Counted from the first letter of the stretch, positions 11,518-22,763 are shown. The stretch: DNA of 64,000 nucleotides from Lithodes maja (GCA_037953745.1 JBAKBP010013155.1:1-64000); one strand, 5' to 3'. A program made the numbers and translations. The notes: a model not told the origin generated them from the letters alone.

Positions 11518-11682
11518 ATGGTAGATGGATTAATGATTATGTTTAGTAATGTGGATGTGTTTACCCAGGACAAGAAAAGAGAACTGATATGTAGGTTGCA
11601 GGATGAAGAGGAAAAACCTGATGTCATAGCCTTACAGGAAGTAAGACCAAAAAATGCTAGAATTGAAAGGGAACTGGTGGAG
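11518..11682 (+). pseudogene. ORF2 N-terminus (endonuclease start), CR1-like LINE
   Basis: The frame MIMFSNVDVF ... PDVIALQEVRPKNAR is the first conserved block of an AP-like endonuclease (SN near the start, ALQE with the metal-binding Glu). It is cut by the family B insertions after VEY and resumes at 15203. It lies 58 bp after the ORF1 stop, a usual ORF1-ORF2 distance for LINEs. Confidence 0.75.
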
Positions 11683-11703
11683 TACATACACATCAGTGCA
11701 GTT

Positions 11704-12410
11704 TCAGTCTCTTGTCCTAATGGCGGCGTTCCAGGCAACCCTGTTAAGGGCTGCTTCACTTGTCAAGTTCATGGATTTGAGATCGGCGCGTATAGTCCGA
11801 TCCCAGGTCTTCCTCGGTCCACCCCTTGGTGCAGCTCCCTCCACAATCACAGACCTGCATTTTTTCACCCAATTTTGTTCATCCATTCTCTCCACATGTC
11901 CATACCATCCCTGTCTACTTGTACGCATCACCTCGCTAATACTCTTTATACCTAAACGTCTCCTCAGCTCAACATTTGCTATTCTATCCTGTAGCCTGGC
12001 CCCACACATCCTTCTCACCATTCTCATCTCATTACGCTGCATTCTGTTAACATCCTCTACTTTAACGGCCCATGTTTCTGAGGCATACGTCATTGCACTT
12101 CTAACACATGAGGCATACACCTTTCCCTTCAGGGGGAGAAGCATTCTTTTCATGGTCAGGATTGGCATCAATTCTCTGAACTTCCCCCAGCCACACCTAA
12201 TTCTAGCAACAGTGGCAGCCTCGGCCCCACCACCGGCAGAGATGGTATCTCCTAGGTAACAAAACTTGTTCACCAGCTCCAAAGACTCATTTCCAAAATT
12301 CACAGCCACAGGATCATCACATTACACAAGCTCGCCTTTGCACACTACGCACTCAAATTTCTCTATTTCTGACTTATCCTTCGGCAGGGGCCCCTTTATT
12401 CTACTACAGC
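11704..12410 (-). pseudogene. Family B reverse transcriptase, C-terminal region
   Basis: On the minus strand it begins in the second half of the PHD-like finger (CSRIKGPLPKDKSEIEKFEC, CKGEL). It continues through a stop-interrupted stretch to AVNFGNESLELVNKFCYLGD, the thumb region and GWYGHVERMDEQNWVKKC, ending in TRD. This is the 3' portion of the protein started at 12411 on the other strand. Confidence 0.85.
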
Positions 12411-14395
12411 TTACAGAAAGAGATAAAAGAGGACTTCTGGAATGACACCGTCAGTGTCATTTCAGGCCTCTCGGAGAACGAAATAACTATCGTGGTGGGG
12501 GACCTCAATGGTCACGTGGGAGCATCTGCAGATGGATACGAGGGGGTACATGGAGGAATTGGTTATGGAAGGAGAAATCTAGAAGGGGAATATATATTGG
12601 ATTCCTGCGTTGCACTCAACATGGTTGTGTGTAACACAAAGTTCAAGAAAAGACAGAGCCACCTGATCACATATAACTCTGGGGTCTCCAGTAGCCAGAT
12701 AGATTACTTCTTGGTTAACAGGAAAGACTGGAAACTAGTTCGAGATGTAAAGGTCATCCCGAGTGAAGAATGTATCCCCCAGCATAAGCTACTTGTGTGT
12801 GACATGAGCTTATACAGAGATCCTAAGCGCAAGAAGGTTTACATACCCAAAAGGAAAGTGTGGCTGCTGAAGGACAAGGAAGTTAGGGATAGGTTTCATA
12901 ATGAACTGGAGGAAATGAATAGAAATAAGGAAGCTAGGCCTAACGATGTAAATAGCCAATGGAACTTTCTTAAGCATAGCCTTATCGCTGCCACTGACAA
13001 AGTCTGTGGGAAAACAAAGGGTCACCCCAGGAATAAGACCTCTTGGTGGTGGAACGATGAGGTAGAACATGCTGTGAAACAGAAAAGGAGATGCTTCAAA
13101 GCATGGAAGAAAGGAGGCAGCAGGGAGGAATACCAGGCAGCTAAACGAACTGCCAAAAGAGTTATTTACAATGCTAAAAATCGCATTAAGGACCTGGTCC
13201 TCGAACAAGTGTGTAACACTGACAATCCCAATGGGATCTTCAACCTAGCTAGGCGAGGTAAAAATGACAGTAGGGATATTATAGGTGAACAGTGTGTTAG
13301 AGATGATAATGGGAAGATTGTGTATGCAGAAAATGAAATCAGAGAAGCATGGAAGGTACACTATGAACGATTGCTAAATGTAGAGTTTGAATGGGATAAG
13401 GAACAGCTTAGTATCGAAAAACCAATATCTGGGCCCCCTCCTTTGATAGCACCAGCTGTAGTGAACGACGCAATCAATAAAATGAAGGACGGTAAAGCTC
13501 CAGGTTGCTCCGACATTGTCGCTGAGATGATAAAAGCCTCAGGGGAGATTGGTGTAAACTTAGTCACTGAGTTGATAAACACCATTATTAAAGATGAGAA
13601 AATCCCAGAGGATTGGCTCAAAAGTGTAATAGTAAATATATACAAAGGAAAAGGGGATGCGCTAGATAGAGGAAATTATAGGGGCCTGAAAATGCTTGAC
13701 CAAATCATGAAGGTCTGTGAGAGAGTCCTTGAGGGTTTGATCAGGCAAAGCATCTCTATTGATGATATGCAGTTTGGTTTTATGCCAGGACGTGGTACAA
13801 TCGATGCTATCTTCATAGTCAGGCAGATACAGGAAAGATACTTACTAAAAGGCAGGATCTTTACTGTGTTTGTGGACCTGGAGAAGGCTTTGATAGGGTA
13901 CCTAGAGATGTTGTACAGTGGGCTATGAGGAAACTTGGTGTGGAAGAGTGGCTGGTGCGTGTGATAATGAAGATGTATGAGGATTCGCGAAGTTCGGTGA
14001 GGGTGAAGGGTGTACTGAGTGATGAGTTCGCAGTCCGTGTTGGAGTCCATCAGGGTTCAGTGTTAAGCCCCCTCCTCTTTATTATGGTCTTGGAGGCGCT
14101 GTCTAGAATTTTTAGAGGCGGACTCCCGTTGGAACTGTTTTATGCAGACGATTTAGTCCTAATAGCTGACAGTATGCAGGATGCTGAGGCCAAATTCAGA
14201 GAGTGGAGAGAGGGCATGGCGAGCAAGGGTTTAAGAGTCAATATTAACAAAACCAAGGTTATGCATTGTAGTTTGAGACGAGGCAATGTGGAAAAGAGCG
14301 GTGCATACCCATGTGCAGTGTGTGGAAAGGGAGTGGGCGTTAACTCAATTCAATGTAGCATCTGTCGATGTTGGGTACACCATGGGAGTAAGCGC
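12411..14395 (+). pseudogene. Family B endonuclease-RT, inverted 5' part
   Basis: It starts inside the endonuclease at KEIKEDFWNDT and shows VGDLNGHVGA and SQIDYFLVNRK. A basic linker and the RT follow: KDGKAPGCSDIVAEMI, FGFMPGRGTIDAIF, VDLEKA, GVHQGSVLSPLLF and YADDLVLIAD. Loss of one T near 13886, within the conserved AFDRV motif, shifts the frame, so 12492-13928 and 13925-14395 are separate open frames. After the RT catalytic region comes a PHD-like finger with CAVCGKG, CSICRC and WVHH. The ORF is 5'-truncated and inverted relative to its 3' end. Confidence 0.88.
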
Positions 14396-15199
14396 TACAT
14401 ACACATACATACATAACATTTTAAGACTGAGTGTTCCACACATAAGTGCAGTTTCAGTCTCTTGTCCTAATGGCGGCATTCCAGGCAACCCTGTTAAGGG
14501 CTGCTTCACTTGTCAAGTTCTTGGATTTGAGATCGGCGCGTATAGTCCGATCCCAGGTCTAGTTTCCAGTCTTTCCTGTTAACCAAGAAGTAATCTATCT
14601 GGCTACTGGAGACCCCAGAGTTATATGTGATCAGGTGGCTCTGTCTTTTCTTGAACTTTGTGTTACACACAACCATGTTGAGTGCAACGCAGGACTCCAA
14701 TATATATTCGCCTTCTAGATTTCTCCTTCCGTAACCATTTCCTCCATGTACCCCCTCGTATCCATCTGCAGATGCTCCCACGTGACCATTGAGGTCCCCC
14801 CCACGATTGTTATTTCGTTCTCCGAGAGGCCTGAAATGACACTGACGGTGTCATTCCAGAAGTCCTCTTTTATCTCTTTCTGTAAACCAGCCTGTGGGGC
14901 ATATGCAGATATCACATTCAGAATTCTTTCACCAACTTTCAACTTCAAAACAATCAGCCTTTCACTAACTCTCGTAATCTGAAGCACACTTTCCGCCAGC
15001 TCTTCAGCCACCAGAACACCCACTCCTCCTTTCGCTTTATCAGTCTCCACACCCATCCAGTATATCCTATATCTTTTCCTCCTTCCGACAATCCACTGTA
15101 CCCCATGCCTCTTCCAGAGTGTTTCCTGGGTACAGCAGACGTCCACTCGCCTCCTCTCACACATCTCGGCCACTTCATTCGCACGCAGATTCAAACTAT
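14396..15199 (-). mobile_element. RTE-like LINE family B, copy 2, internally deleted
   Basis: Minus-strand endonuclease sequence (15194-14571) is joined directly to the last 120 bp of the family B 3' end (14567-14448) and a (TATG)n tail (14396-14425). The join follows NRKDWKL and drops the whole RT. It sits in ORF2 of the CR1-like LINE, and copy 1 later inserted into its tail. Confidence 0.82.
14571..15194 (-). pseudogene. Family B endonuclease, N-terminal two thirds
   Basis: The minus-strand frame begins in MNLRANEVAEMCERRRVD and passes VCCTQETLWK (metal-binding Glu), ISAYAPQAG and the broken GDLNGHVG box. A small frameshift near 14790 splits it; the downstream frame has SSQIDYFLVNRKDWKL. 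The His/Asp end of the domain was removed by the internal deletion. Homologous to 12411-12760 and 20396-21493. Confidence 0.85.
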
Positions 15200-15202
15200 A
15201 GT

Positions 15203-16922
15203 ATAGTTTGGAGGGTTTTGAGTTATATGAGATGAATGCTATTAGAGCAGAGGTTGGAAGAGAACTGTTTATTTATGTAAGAAAAGAGCTCAAGGTTAAT
15301 GAGGTGGATATGAGACCGCAGTATGGTGAGTATTTGTGTATTGAAGTAAAATGTGCAAGAGGATCAATTCTAATTACCTCTATATATAGAAGCCCAAATA
15401 ATAGTAGGGAAGAGGATGATAACCTACTGAAAGCAATGGAGGAAATAGATAATAGAGAGAACAAATATTAAAATTTTGATTGGAGATTTCAATTTGCCAA
15501 GGATCAACTGGGCAAATTGTACTACTCCAGCGGGACAGGGTAGCCTGGAAAACAAGTTTATAGAGAAAGTGAGAGATTGTTTTTTAACGCAACATATTAC
15601 AGAGATGACAAGATATAGAGATGGGACACAGGGGAGTGTACTTGATTTGAATTTTAGCAATGAGGAGGATATAGTGGAACATGTCAATGTGGATAGCCCT
15701 ATAGGTCGTAGTGACCATGCCTGTATAAGCTTTAGTTGCAATATTAAAACAGAGAGGGATAATAGAAGCAATAGAAAAATATACATGTATGATAGAGCAG
15801 ATTATGAGCTGCTGAAACGGTGTTTGGACATTGACTGGGGGGAATACTTGAACGGTGAAGACGCTGAAGGAATGTGGAGGAAAATTTGAGTCAAACTGGA
15901 GAATGCTGTATCCAAAAGTGTACCAGTAAGGGAATATAAGGATAAAACAAAATTGAGGAAAAGAACGAACCCAGAATTGCCAATGAAAAGAAAGCTTTGG
16001 ACATTGATTAGAAGAAAGAAACGATTGTGGGAAAGACTAAAATTGTTAAAAAAGAACAGGGGGTCTAGTATAGAAGCTAAAGAAGTGGATCTGGAACGCA
16101 GACAAATAACAATAAAATAAGGTGGGAGACAAGGAGGAGAGGGAGAGAGAGATTGCTAGAAATGTGAAGGATAATCCAAAAATATTCGGGAAGTACATTC
16201 AGGAAAAGTTAACAAGAAGAGTAGGGATCCCAAAGCTGGTAGGGGGGTTGGATGATGGGAGTAGAGAGGAGACTGATAAGGAGAAAGCAAAGGTGCTGGG
16301 GAAATACTTTGGGGGGGTACTAACAGTGGAGTCGGATAATGCAGTGCCTACTATTCCCATCAAACAGGCACCGGCACTAGAACTAATAGAGTTTTCCCAT
16401 GCTAGAATAAGAAGGGCTATAGAAAAAATGAACAGAAGTAAGTCCCCGGGACTGGATGGGATACACCCAAGAATCATAAAAGAAGGAGGTGAGATGTTAG
16501 TAGAGCCATTGAAAATGTTATTTGAGGTATCGTTTAATACAGGACAAATCCCGATGGACTGGAGAGAGGCGAACATAACAGCTATATTTAAGAAGGGAAA
16601 GAGAAATGACCCAGGGAATTATAGACTAGTCAGTTTGACAAGTGTTGTGTGTAAACTAATGGAAACGGTAATTAGAGAAGGAATAATGGAGCATATGAAA
16701 TCAAACCAACTTTTCAGTGGGAGACAGTTCGGATTCTTGCCGGGGAGGTCGACGGTACTACAGCTAATTAAGGTGGTAGATGATTGGATGCAAATTCTAG
16801 AAGATGGTGATGTAATAGACGTGGTATATTGCGATTTTATGAAGGCCTTCGATAAGGTCCCACATAAAAGGTTAATAGAGAAAGTTAGAAGCTATAATAT
16901 AGGGGAGAAATGTGTGAAATGA
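15203..16922 (+). pseudogene. ORF2 continued: endonuclease and RT start, CR1-like LINE
   Basis: Three open pieces continue the protein cut at 11682. 15208-15471 has SIYRSPNNS. 15476-15889 has MIGDFNLPRINW and GRSDHACISF, which are endonuclease catalytic boxes. 16122-16922 has the RT blocks NRSKSPGLDGIHPRII, NPGNYRLVSLTSV, FGFLPGRSTVLQL and CDFMKAFDKVPH. A frameshift near 15472, in-frame stops near 15890 and 16120, and a TGA replacing Trp at 16919 inactivate it. The catalytic YADD half is missing because a family B element starts at 16945. Confidence 0.88.
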
Positions 16923-16944
16923 ATAGAAGCCTTCCTGAAAGGGT

Positions 16945-17440
16945 ATCTCCTAGGTAACAAAACTTGTTCACCAGCTCCAATGACTCATTTCCAAAATTCA
17001 CAGCCACAGGATCATCACTTTTTAAAACACAAGCTCGCCTTTGCACACTACGCACTCAAATTTCTCTATTTCTGACTTATCCTTTGGCAGGGGTCCCTTT
17101 ATTCTACTACAGCGCTTACTCCCATGATGTACCCAACATCGACAGATGCTACATTGAATTGAGTTAACACCTACACCCTTTCCACACACTGCACATGGGA
17201 ATGCACCGCTCTTTTTCACATTGCCTCGTCTCAATCTACAATGCATAACCTTGGTTTTGTTAATATTGACTCTTAAACCCTTGCTCGCCATGCCCTCTCT
17301 CCATTCTCTGAATTTGGCCTCAGCATCTTGCATACTGTCAGCTATTAGGACTAAATCGTCTGCATGAAACAGTTCCAACGGGAGTCCGCCTCTAAAAACT
17401 CTAGACAGTGCCTCCAAGACCATAATAAAGAGGATGGGGC
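16945..17440 (-). pseudogene. Family B RT catalytic end and PHD-like finger
   Basis: The minus-strand frame shows LSPILFIMVLEALSR, then HADDLVLIADSM (Tyr of the YADD box changed to His). The finger follows, with CAVCGKGVG, CSICRCWVHH and CVVCKGE. The Cys-x2-Cys / Cys-x2-Cys / His / Cys-x2-Cys spacing is PHD-like. The frame ends at LVF before the thumb region, which is partly present at 16945-17000 in another frame. Confidence 0.82.
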
Positions 17441-17444
17441 TTAA

Positions 17445-18305
17445 GGTGACCGGCCGCTTTTTAATAGGGGGCGTCACTGAGCTTCGTCCGATTTCAATGA
17501 GATTTCGCACACGTATAAAGGATGATGTAACAAGGATTTTTGGTTAATTGTTTTATATCCTAGGTCAATTAGTTCCTGAATTAGGGTGGAAATTAGCTCA
17601 AAAATTGAACAAAAGTTCGGAAGTCGTATAATTCGAAACCCAAGCACTGTACAGTATAATATTTTCAGAGGGATCAGACAACTCAGGACAGGTGGTTTTA
17701 CAACTCTCTTGATCCACTTTTTTCTTTTTTTATCTAATTGCGGAATTAGGTGACTCGGGAATTAGGTAATGATTTTGTACTCTGTGGTTAGCTACATATG
17801 CCAAATGGCTGTGTCTCAAATTTAAAAAAAGGCGTCAAGAGCTTTATAGAACATTTCACGCGCTCTCCAATGGTATATAAAACATTCTTAGAGGGCCAAT
17901 AATACATTAATTATATGATCCCAAAGTGGGACAAAACAGGTGTTGAGAAAAACATGTGAAGTCCAAGGTAATTGGGTGAACATTTTTATTTTTGTAATTA
18001 CAATATTTTACGCAGGAACACGGCAGAGTAGAAGATACAGCTTTTGGGAGGTTGTAGAGTACTGTACGCTCTGTCCATTTATATATGTACGATCCTCGTA
18101 CGACCAGTAGTTACTGAGCCTGTCAGTTTCAAAGTTCGCTATATAACGTTTTTAGAAATACAGGAAAACATAAACAAAACAATTTCCAATGGGTTTTCAC
18201 TAATAACATTTCACTGTCTTATGAAGGGATGTTGAATACACACATTTTAACATCTAATGGTAACAGGATTTCGAGCTTTTTAAGCCTAAACAGCGGCCGG
18301 TCCCC
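17445..18305. mobile_element. TTAA-flanked non-autonomous element, family 3 (861 bp)
   Basis: The terminal inverted repeats are GGTGACCGGCCGCT and, on the other strand, GGGGACCGGCCGCT (one mismatch). It is flanked by TTAA at 17441-17444 and 18306-18309. Removing it with one TTAA restores SVLSPIL in the family B RT. The interior is AT-rich and has no transposase. TTAA specificity is the piggyBac hallmark, so mobilisation in trans by a piggyBac-like enzyme is likely. Confidence 0.85.
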
Positions 18306-18309
18306 TTAA

Positions 18310-19178
18310 CACTAAACCCTGATGGACTCCAACAAGGACTGCGAACTCATCACTCAGTACACCCTTCACCCTCACCGCACTTCGCGAATTCTCATACAGC
18401 TTCATTATCACACGCACCAGCCACTCTTCCACACCAAGTTTCCTCATAGCCCACTGCACATCTCTAGGCACCCTATCAAAGGCCTTCTCCAGGTCTACAA
18501 ACACTAAGTAAAGATCCCTGCCTTTTAGTAAGTATCTTTCCTGTATCTGCCCGACTATGAAGATAGCATCGGTTTTACCCCGTCCTGGCATAAAACCAAA
18601 CTGCATATCATCATTGGAGATGCTTTGCCTGATCAAACCCTCAAAGACTCACAGACCTTCATGATTTGGTCAAGCATTTTCAGGCCCCTATAATTTCCTC
18701 TATCTAGCGCATCCCCTTTTCCTTTGTATATATTTACTATTACACTTTTGAGCCAATCCTCTGGGATTTTCTCATCTTTAATAATGGTGTTTATCAACTC
18801 AGTGACTAAGTTGACACCAGTCTCCCCTGAGGCTTTTATCATCTCAGCGACAATGTCAGAGCACCCTGGGGCTTTACCGTCCTTCATTTTATTGATTGCG
18901 TCGCTCTCTACAGCTGGTGCTATCAAAGGAGGGGGTCCAGATATTGGTTTTTTGATACTAAGCTGTTCCTTATCCCATTCAAACTCTACATTTAGCAATT
19001 GTTCATAGTGTGCCTTCCATGCTTCTCTGATTTCATGTTCTGCATACACGATATTCCCATTATCGTTTCTAACTCACTGTTCACCTATAATATCCTACTG
19101 TTCTTTTTAACTCGCCTAGCTAGGTTGAAGATCCCATTGGGATTGTCAGTGTTACACACTTGTTCGAGGACCAGGTCC
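18310..19178 (-). pseudogene. Family B reverse transcriptase, central part
   Basis: The minus-strand frames 19049-18633 and 18636-18286 overlap, with one frameshift between them. They cover KMKDGKAPGCSDIVAEM, DWLKSVIVNIYKGKGD, FGFMPGRGKTDAIF, FVDLEKAFDRVPRD and VGVHQG. The catalytic VDLEKAFD block is intact. A further frameshift lies near 19060. The RT is split from its YADD half by the family 3 element. Confidence 0.87.
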
Positions 19179-19182
19179 TTAA

Positions 19183-20020
19183 CCCACAGAACCCCAGCGA
19201 CGCATTGTTTGCGTCGGCAATGTATGTAACGCTAAACCCCGGGGACGCATAAGGTGCATCCTGGTTAATTACTCCGGTCCTATGGCACCTAGAGGGCTCA
19301 GATTTGTATGGGAACTGTGTAAGTATCCCACGCAACAATGCCGATGGTTGAACACTCTCAAAGTCCAACCGGCTGCGCGTGAACGCGCAAAAACCTGTTT
19401 TTGCCTACCCATTTCCACATGTTAATTCAGACTTTCGGGCACACCGTAGGACCCCTTAACCCTTGGTTCCCGGATGCCCTCTTGTACGCCCATAAAAAAG
19501 CATGTAACAGGTACCCGGAAGGCCTCTTATGCACCCATGACGTCACAGCCTGTGAGCTTGCTGTGCGAGGCGTCGGTCCGACGCATGTAAACAACAGCCG
19601 GCTGGACCGACGCTCCGCATCTCCGGCCACAAGAAGGAGAGCGTCGCTTGTTCTTGTGTGCCTGTATGTTGTTGTTCAGTATCGAAAAGTGGTGTAAAGT
19701 GGCTGGTTTGGCCATAAAGTTATCTCCAATGAAATCATCATCACAGCTCACCCAGTTGACTTAGAGAGCTCTACTTAATGCCATTTTACAGGTAAATAAC
19801 ACAGCTACGCTTGGGGATGCGCGGGAATGCGGGAAGCAGTCTGATTAACGAATATACGGTAGCCTAGCCTAGACGTTTTTCGGCCAAAACACCCGGGTTT
19901 CGAGGAATATATATATAATACATAACCGGGGCTGGAGGGTTAATGACCTAGGGGATCGTTTTTTTTTTTGTGGGTTTTCCTTAATTTCTAACCTATTCCT
20001 GGTGTTTACTGCATTTTTTT
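19183..20020. mobile_element. TTAA-inserted repeat of unclear type, carrying a nested 480-bp element
   Basis: It begins immediately after a TTAA (19179-19182) that interrupts the family B linker. The sequence 19183-19455 continues after the nested element, at 19944-20020. The right terminus is not visible because a SINE follows. The terminal words CCCACAGAACCCCAGCG have no clear inverted partner. No coding potential. Confidence 0.45.
19460..19939. mobile_element. TTAA-flanked non-autonomous element, family 1 (480 bp), copy 1
   Basis: Exactly 480 bp between TTAA at 19456-19459 and 19940-19943. The termini are CCCTTGGTTCCCGG and, inverted, CCCTCCAGCCCCGG. It is nearly identical, in opposite orientation, to 37019-37498, also 480 bp. 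A subterminal TTAAGTAGAGCTCTCTAAGTC block resembles TTGAGTAGAGGTCTCTAG in the full piggyBac-like element at 44083-48464. It has no gene. Confidence 0.9.
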
Positions 20021-20272
20021 ATAATAATAATAATAATAATAATCGTCTGGTTACTTATATAGCGCCCGTTCTCCGCCTTCGAGGATTCACAAGCGCTTGG
20101 CTTTCTTTAGTCTACCAGAGACCATTACCCATCCCCCTTGCTCATGGGGAGATGGTAACCGCCGGCTATATCCCAGAAAAACTTTTCAATCTGAGCCGGG
20201 ATTGAACGCGAGACCTGCAAGATAGGAATCAGGCACGCTATCAACTGTGCCAGCCAGATGGCTGGTGCCTTT
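20021..20272 (-). mobile_element. tRNA-derived SINE
   Basis: Read on the minus strand it starts near 20270 with a tRNA-like head: an A-box-like TGGCACAGTTGATAGCGTG, then a B-box-like GGTCTCGCGTTCAATCCC. The body ends in GCGCTATATAAG, a 3' motif seen in several animal SINE/LINE tails, followed by (ATT)n at 20021-20044. These are pol III promoter elements. It interrupts the family B linker and the right end of a TTAA-type repeat. Target duplications are imperfect (GCATTTTTTTA / GCCTTTTTTAG). Confidence 0.72.
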
Positions 20273-20286
20273 TTTAGCATTGTACA

Positions 20287-21493
20287 GTAAATAACTCTTT
20301 TGGCAGTTCATTTAGCTGCCTGGTATTCCTCCTTGCTACCTCCCTTCTTCCATGCTTTGAAGCATCTCCTTTTCTCTTTCACATCATGTTCTACCTCATC
20401 GTTCCACCACCTTATTCCTGGGGTGACCCTTTGTTTTCCCACAGACCTTGTCACTGGCAGCGATAAGGCTATGCTTGAGAAAGTTCCATTGACTATTTAC
20501 ATAGTTAGGCCTAGCTTCCTTATTTCTATTCATTTCCTCCAGTTCACTATGAAACCTATCCCTAACTTCCTTGTTCTTCAGCAGCCACACTTTCCTTTTG
20601 GGTATGTATACCTTCTTGCGCTTAGGATCTCTGTATAAGCTCATGTTGCACACAAGTAGCTTATGCTGGGAGATACATTCTTCGCTCGGGATGACCTTTA
20701 CATCTCGAACCAGTTTCCAGTCCTTCCTGTTAACCAAGAAGTAATCTATCTGGCTACTGGAGACCTCAGAGTTATATGTGATCAGATGGCTCTGCCTTTT
20801 CTTGAACTTCATGTTACACACAACCATTTTGAGTGCAACGCAGGACTCCAATATATATTCGCCTTCCAGATTCCTCCTTCCGTAACCATTTCCTCCATGT
20901 ACCCCCTCGTATCCATCTGCAGATGCTCCCACGTGACCATTCAGTTCCCCCCCCCCCCCCCCCCACGATTGTTATTTCATTCTCCGAGAGGCCTGAAATG
21001 ACACTGACGGTGTCATTCAGAAGTCCTCTTTTATCTCTTTCTGTAGACCAGCCTGTGGGGCATATGCAGATATCACATTCAGAATTCTTTCACCAACTTT
21101 CAACTTCAAAACAATCAGCCTTTCACTAACTCTCGTAATCTGAAACACACTTTCCGCCAGCTCTTCAGCCACCAGAACACCCACTCCTTTCGCTTTATCA
21201 GTCTCCACACCCATCCAGTAGATCCTATATCTTTTCCTTCTCCCGACAATCCACTGTATCCCATGCCTCTTCCAGAGTGTTTCCTGGGTACAGCAGACGT
21301 CCACTCTCCTCCTCTCACACATTTCAGCCACTTCATTATCACGCAGATTCAAACTTCCAACATTCACACTAGCAAGTCTGAGTTTGTGGGGGTCATTTGT
21401 CCTTGTCCTGTGCGGTTTTGAATCATCGGACTTACGTTTATTTTCTTTGGTTTTAGTCATAATTAGGTAGGTTGGCTGGCAGATGGGCATCAA
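20287..21493 (-). pseudogene. Family B endonuclease and linker
   Basis: The minus-strand frame 21493-21017 starts MMPICQPTYL and shows LASVNVGSLNLRD, CCTQETLWKR and ISAYAPQAG. The GDLNGHVG box is disrupted by a poly-C (poly-G in sense) run at 20947-20963. Frame 20932-20396 then has SSQIDYFLVNRK and the basic linker to HPRNK. The run looks like a homopolymer expansion of an original five or so Gs. The last part (20395-20287) is out of frame and contains a stop. Confidence 0.87.
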
Positions 21494-21494
21494 C

Positions 21495-22763
21495 CCCCCC
21501 CCCCCCCCCCCCCCCCTCGCCCAGAACTCTGGCTCCAGTCTACCCCGGGACCATTCCCAGCACCCTCCCCCAAGAGATTACAAGTGGGTAGGATCCAGTG
21601 GCCTCGGTATGCCCCACCAGAACCAGCGGCAGGGATGCACCCTGTGCGCGTACACGGCACTACGAACTGGCCTGATATTTTTCGCCCAATGACAGGGCAG
21701 CCTCCTGGAGCGCTACCACCTGGTTCGGGCCCCTATACTATTGGGCGGAAAGTGACAGTCCGGGGAAACACTACATACTGTACCCTCTAGATTAATTTCG
21801 TCCAGGTTGGGCCCAGGGCGCCAGGGCCGGGTCCAGAGGGAGCGACATCCACCGCCAGTGTGCCGCCATTAGGCAACTTGTAGCAAGTACAATGAAGCCC
21901 TGTCACAGCACTGTCATATGGAGACAATGCCAGCGCCAATAACAAGGCTTCATTGTATAGTGATGGCTACTTGGTCCGCAAGTCTAACACCATCCCTCCT
22001 ATTAGTCGCCTTGTACGACATGCAGTAGGATGCGTGAGGCATATTCTTTTTTTCCTCCACCATTAGATGAAGTCCCCCTTACCCCCTATTTCATAGTGTA
22101 ACAGGACTTATTTGGATATATTTATGACCCCTGGTATGAAGGTATGTGGCCAATATAATAATGGAGACAAATAAATAGTTAAAGAACTAATAACCTAATA
22201 ATAATGACAAATAAATAATTAACTCTTGTATCCGGATACTTCCTGTGACCATATTGGCCATGGCCCATAGGCTATAGTTTGGTTATGGGAGTGATCACTG
22301 TATATAGAATGGCATGTAAGGACGGCAAACTCGGAAGTAGAGCACATAAATCCTACTCCGGTCCCTATGACTTAATAGTTATAATAGATTATTATTAACC
22401 CGGACTGGATAACTAATCCAGAGCCGGAAAGCCTTTTAATAATTATTTCCCACAGTTAGATCACCCATCGAACTTTCCCCAACGGGTGGAATAAGATGGG
22501 AGGGATCGAAGTGGAAGCGAACAGGGCCCCGCACTCCGGCTTCCTTGGGGTGCACCGGGAAGGTAGAGATGGCACGGAGAACAGGGGAAGCGAAGGGTCT
22601 CTTCATCCTACTCTGGAAAGGTATTGACAAGAATCAATGCTACTTTAAAACGAGGAGGACATCTAAAAGAAATTATACATCGTCCTAAGAATGCTCGTGA
22701 GTAGCGCTCCTGTATCCCTGATTGAGCTAAATGTCTCTTTGTTCCCTTGCCAGGAACGTATTA
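21495..22763. other. No gene recognised
   Basis: About 1.3 kb with no open frame of note. It begins with a poly-C tract (21496-21516). The stretch around 22000-22060 (TCGCCTTGTACGACATGCAG) is a kind of sequence often seen in invertebrate LINE untranslated regions, so it may be decayed retrotransposon. Confidence 0.4.

Larger units (their letters stand above)
11694..14395 (-). mobile_element. RTE-like LINE family B, copy 1, with twin-priming inversion
   Basis: An 11-bp duplication, TACATACACAT, flanks the insertion (11683-11693 and 14396-14406). The 3' part is in minus orientation (12410-11694). The 5' part is inverted to plus orientation (12411-14395). The protein breaks after HHGSKR at 14395 and continues as CSRIKG at 12410, so the two parts were contiguous in the RNA. 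This is the signature of twin priming. The target is the 3' tail of another family B copy (14396-15199). Confidence 0.88.
10388..16944 (+). mobile_element. CR1-like LINE (copy 1) with nested family B insertions
   Basis: Order is ORF1 (10388-11459), start of ORF2 (11518-11682), a block of family B LINEs (11683-15199), and ORF2 resumed (15203-16922). A further family B copy cuts it at 16945, and I cannot find its 3' end afterwards. The split ORF2 halves join at VEY / LEGFELYEM, consistent with one ancestral protein. It is 3'-incomplete and decayed. Confidence 0.8.
16945..21494 (-). mobile_element. RTE-like LINE family B, copy 3, broken by TTAA elements and a SINE
   Basis: On the minus strand the family B protein runs 21493-20287 (endonuclease), 19178-18310 (RT) and 17440-16945 (end of RT, PHD-like finger). 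TTAA-type elements at 17445-18305 and 19183-20020 and a SINE at 20021-20272 fill the gaps. The ends match: LVLEQV resumes across the 19179 TTAA and SVLSPIL across the 17441 TTAA. Its 3' end is missing at the CR1-like junction, so a deletion is likely there. The 5' side ends at a poly-C tract at 21496. Confidence 0.85.
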
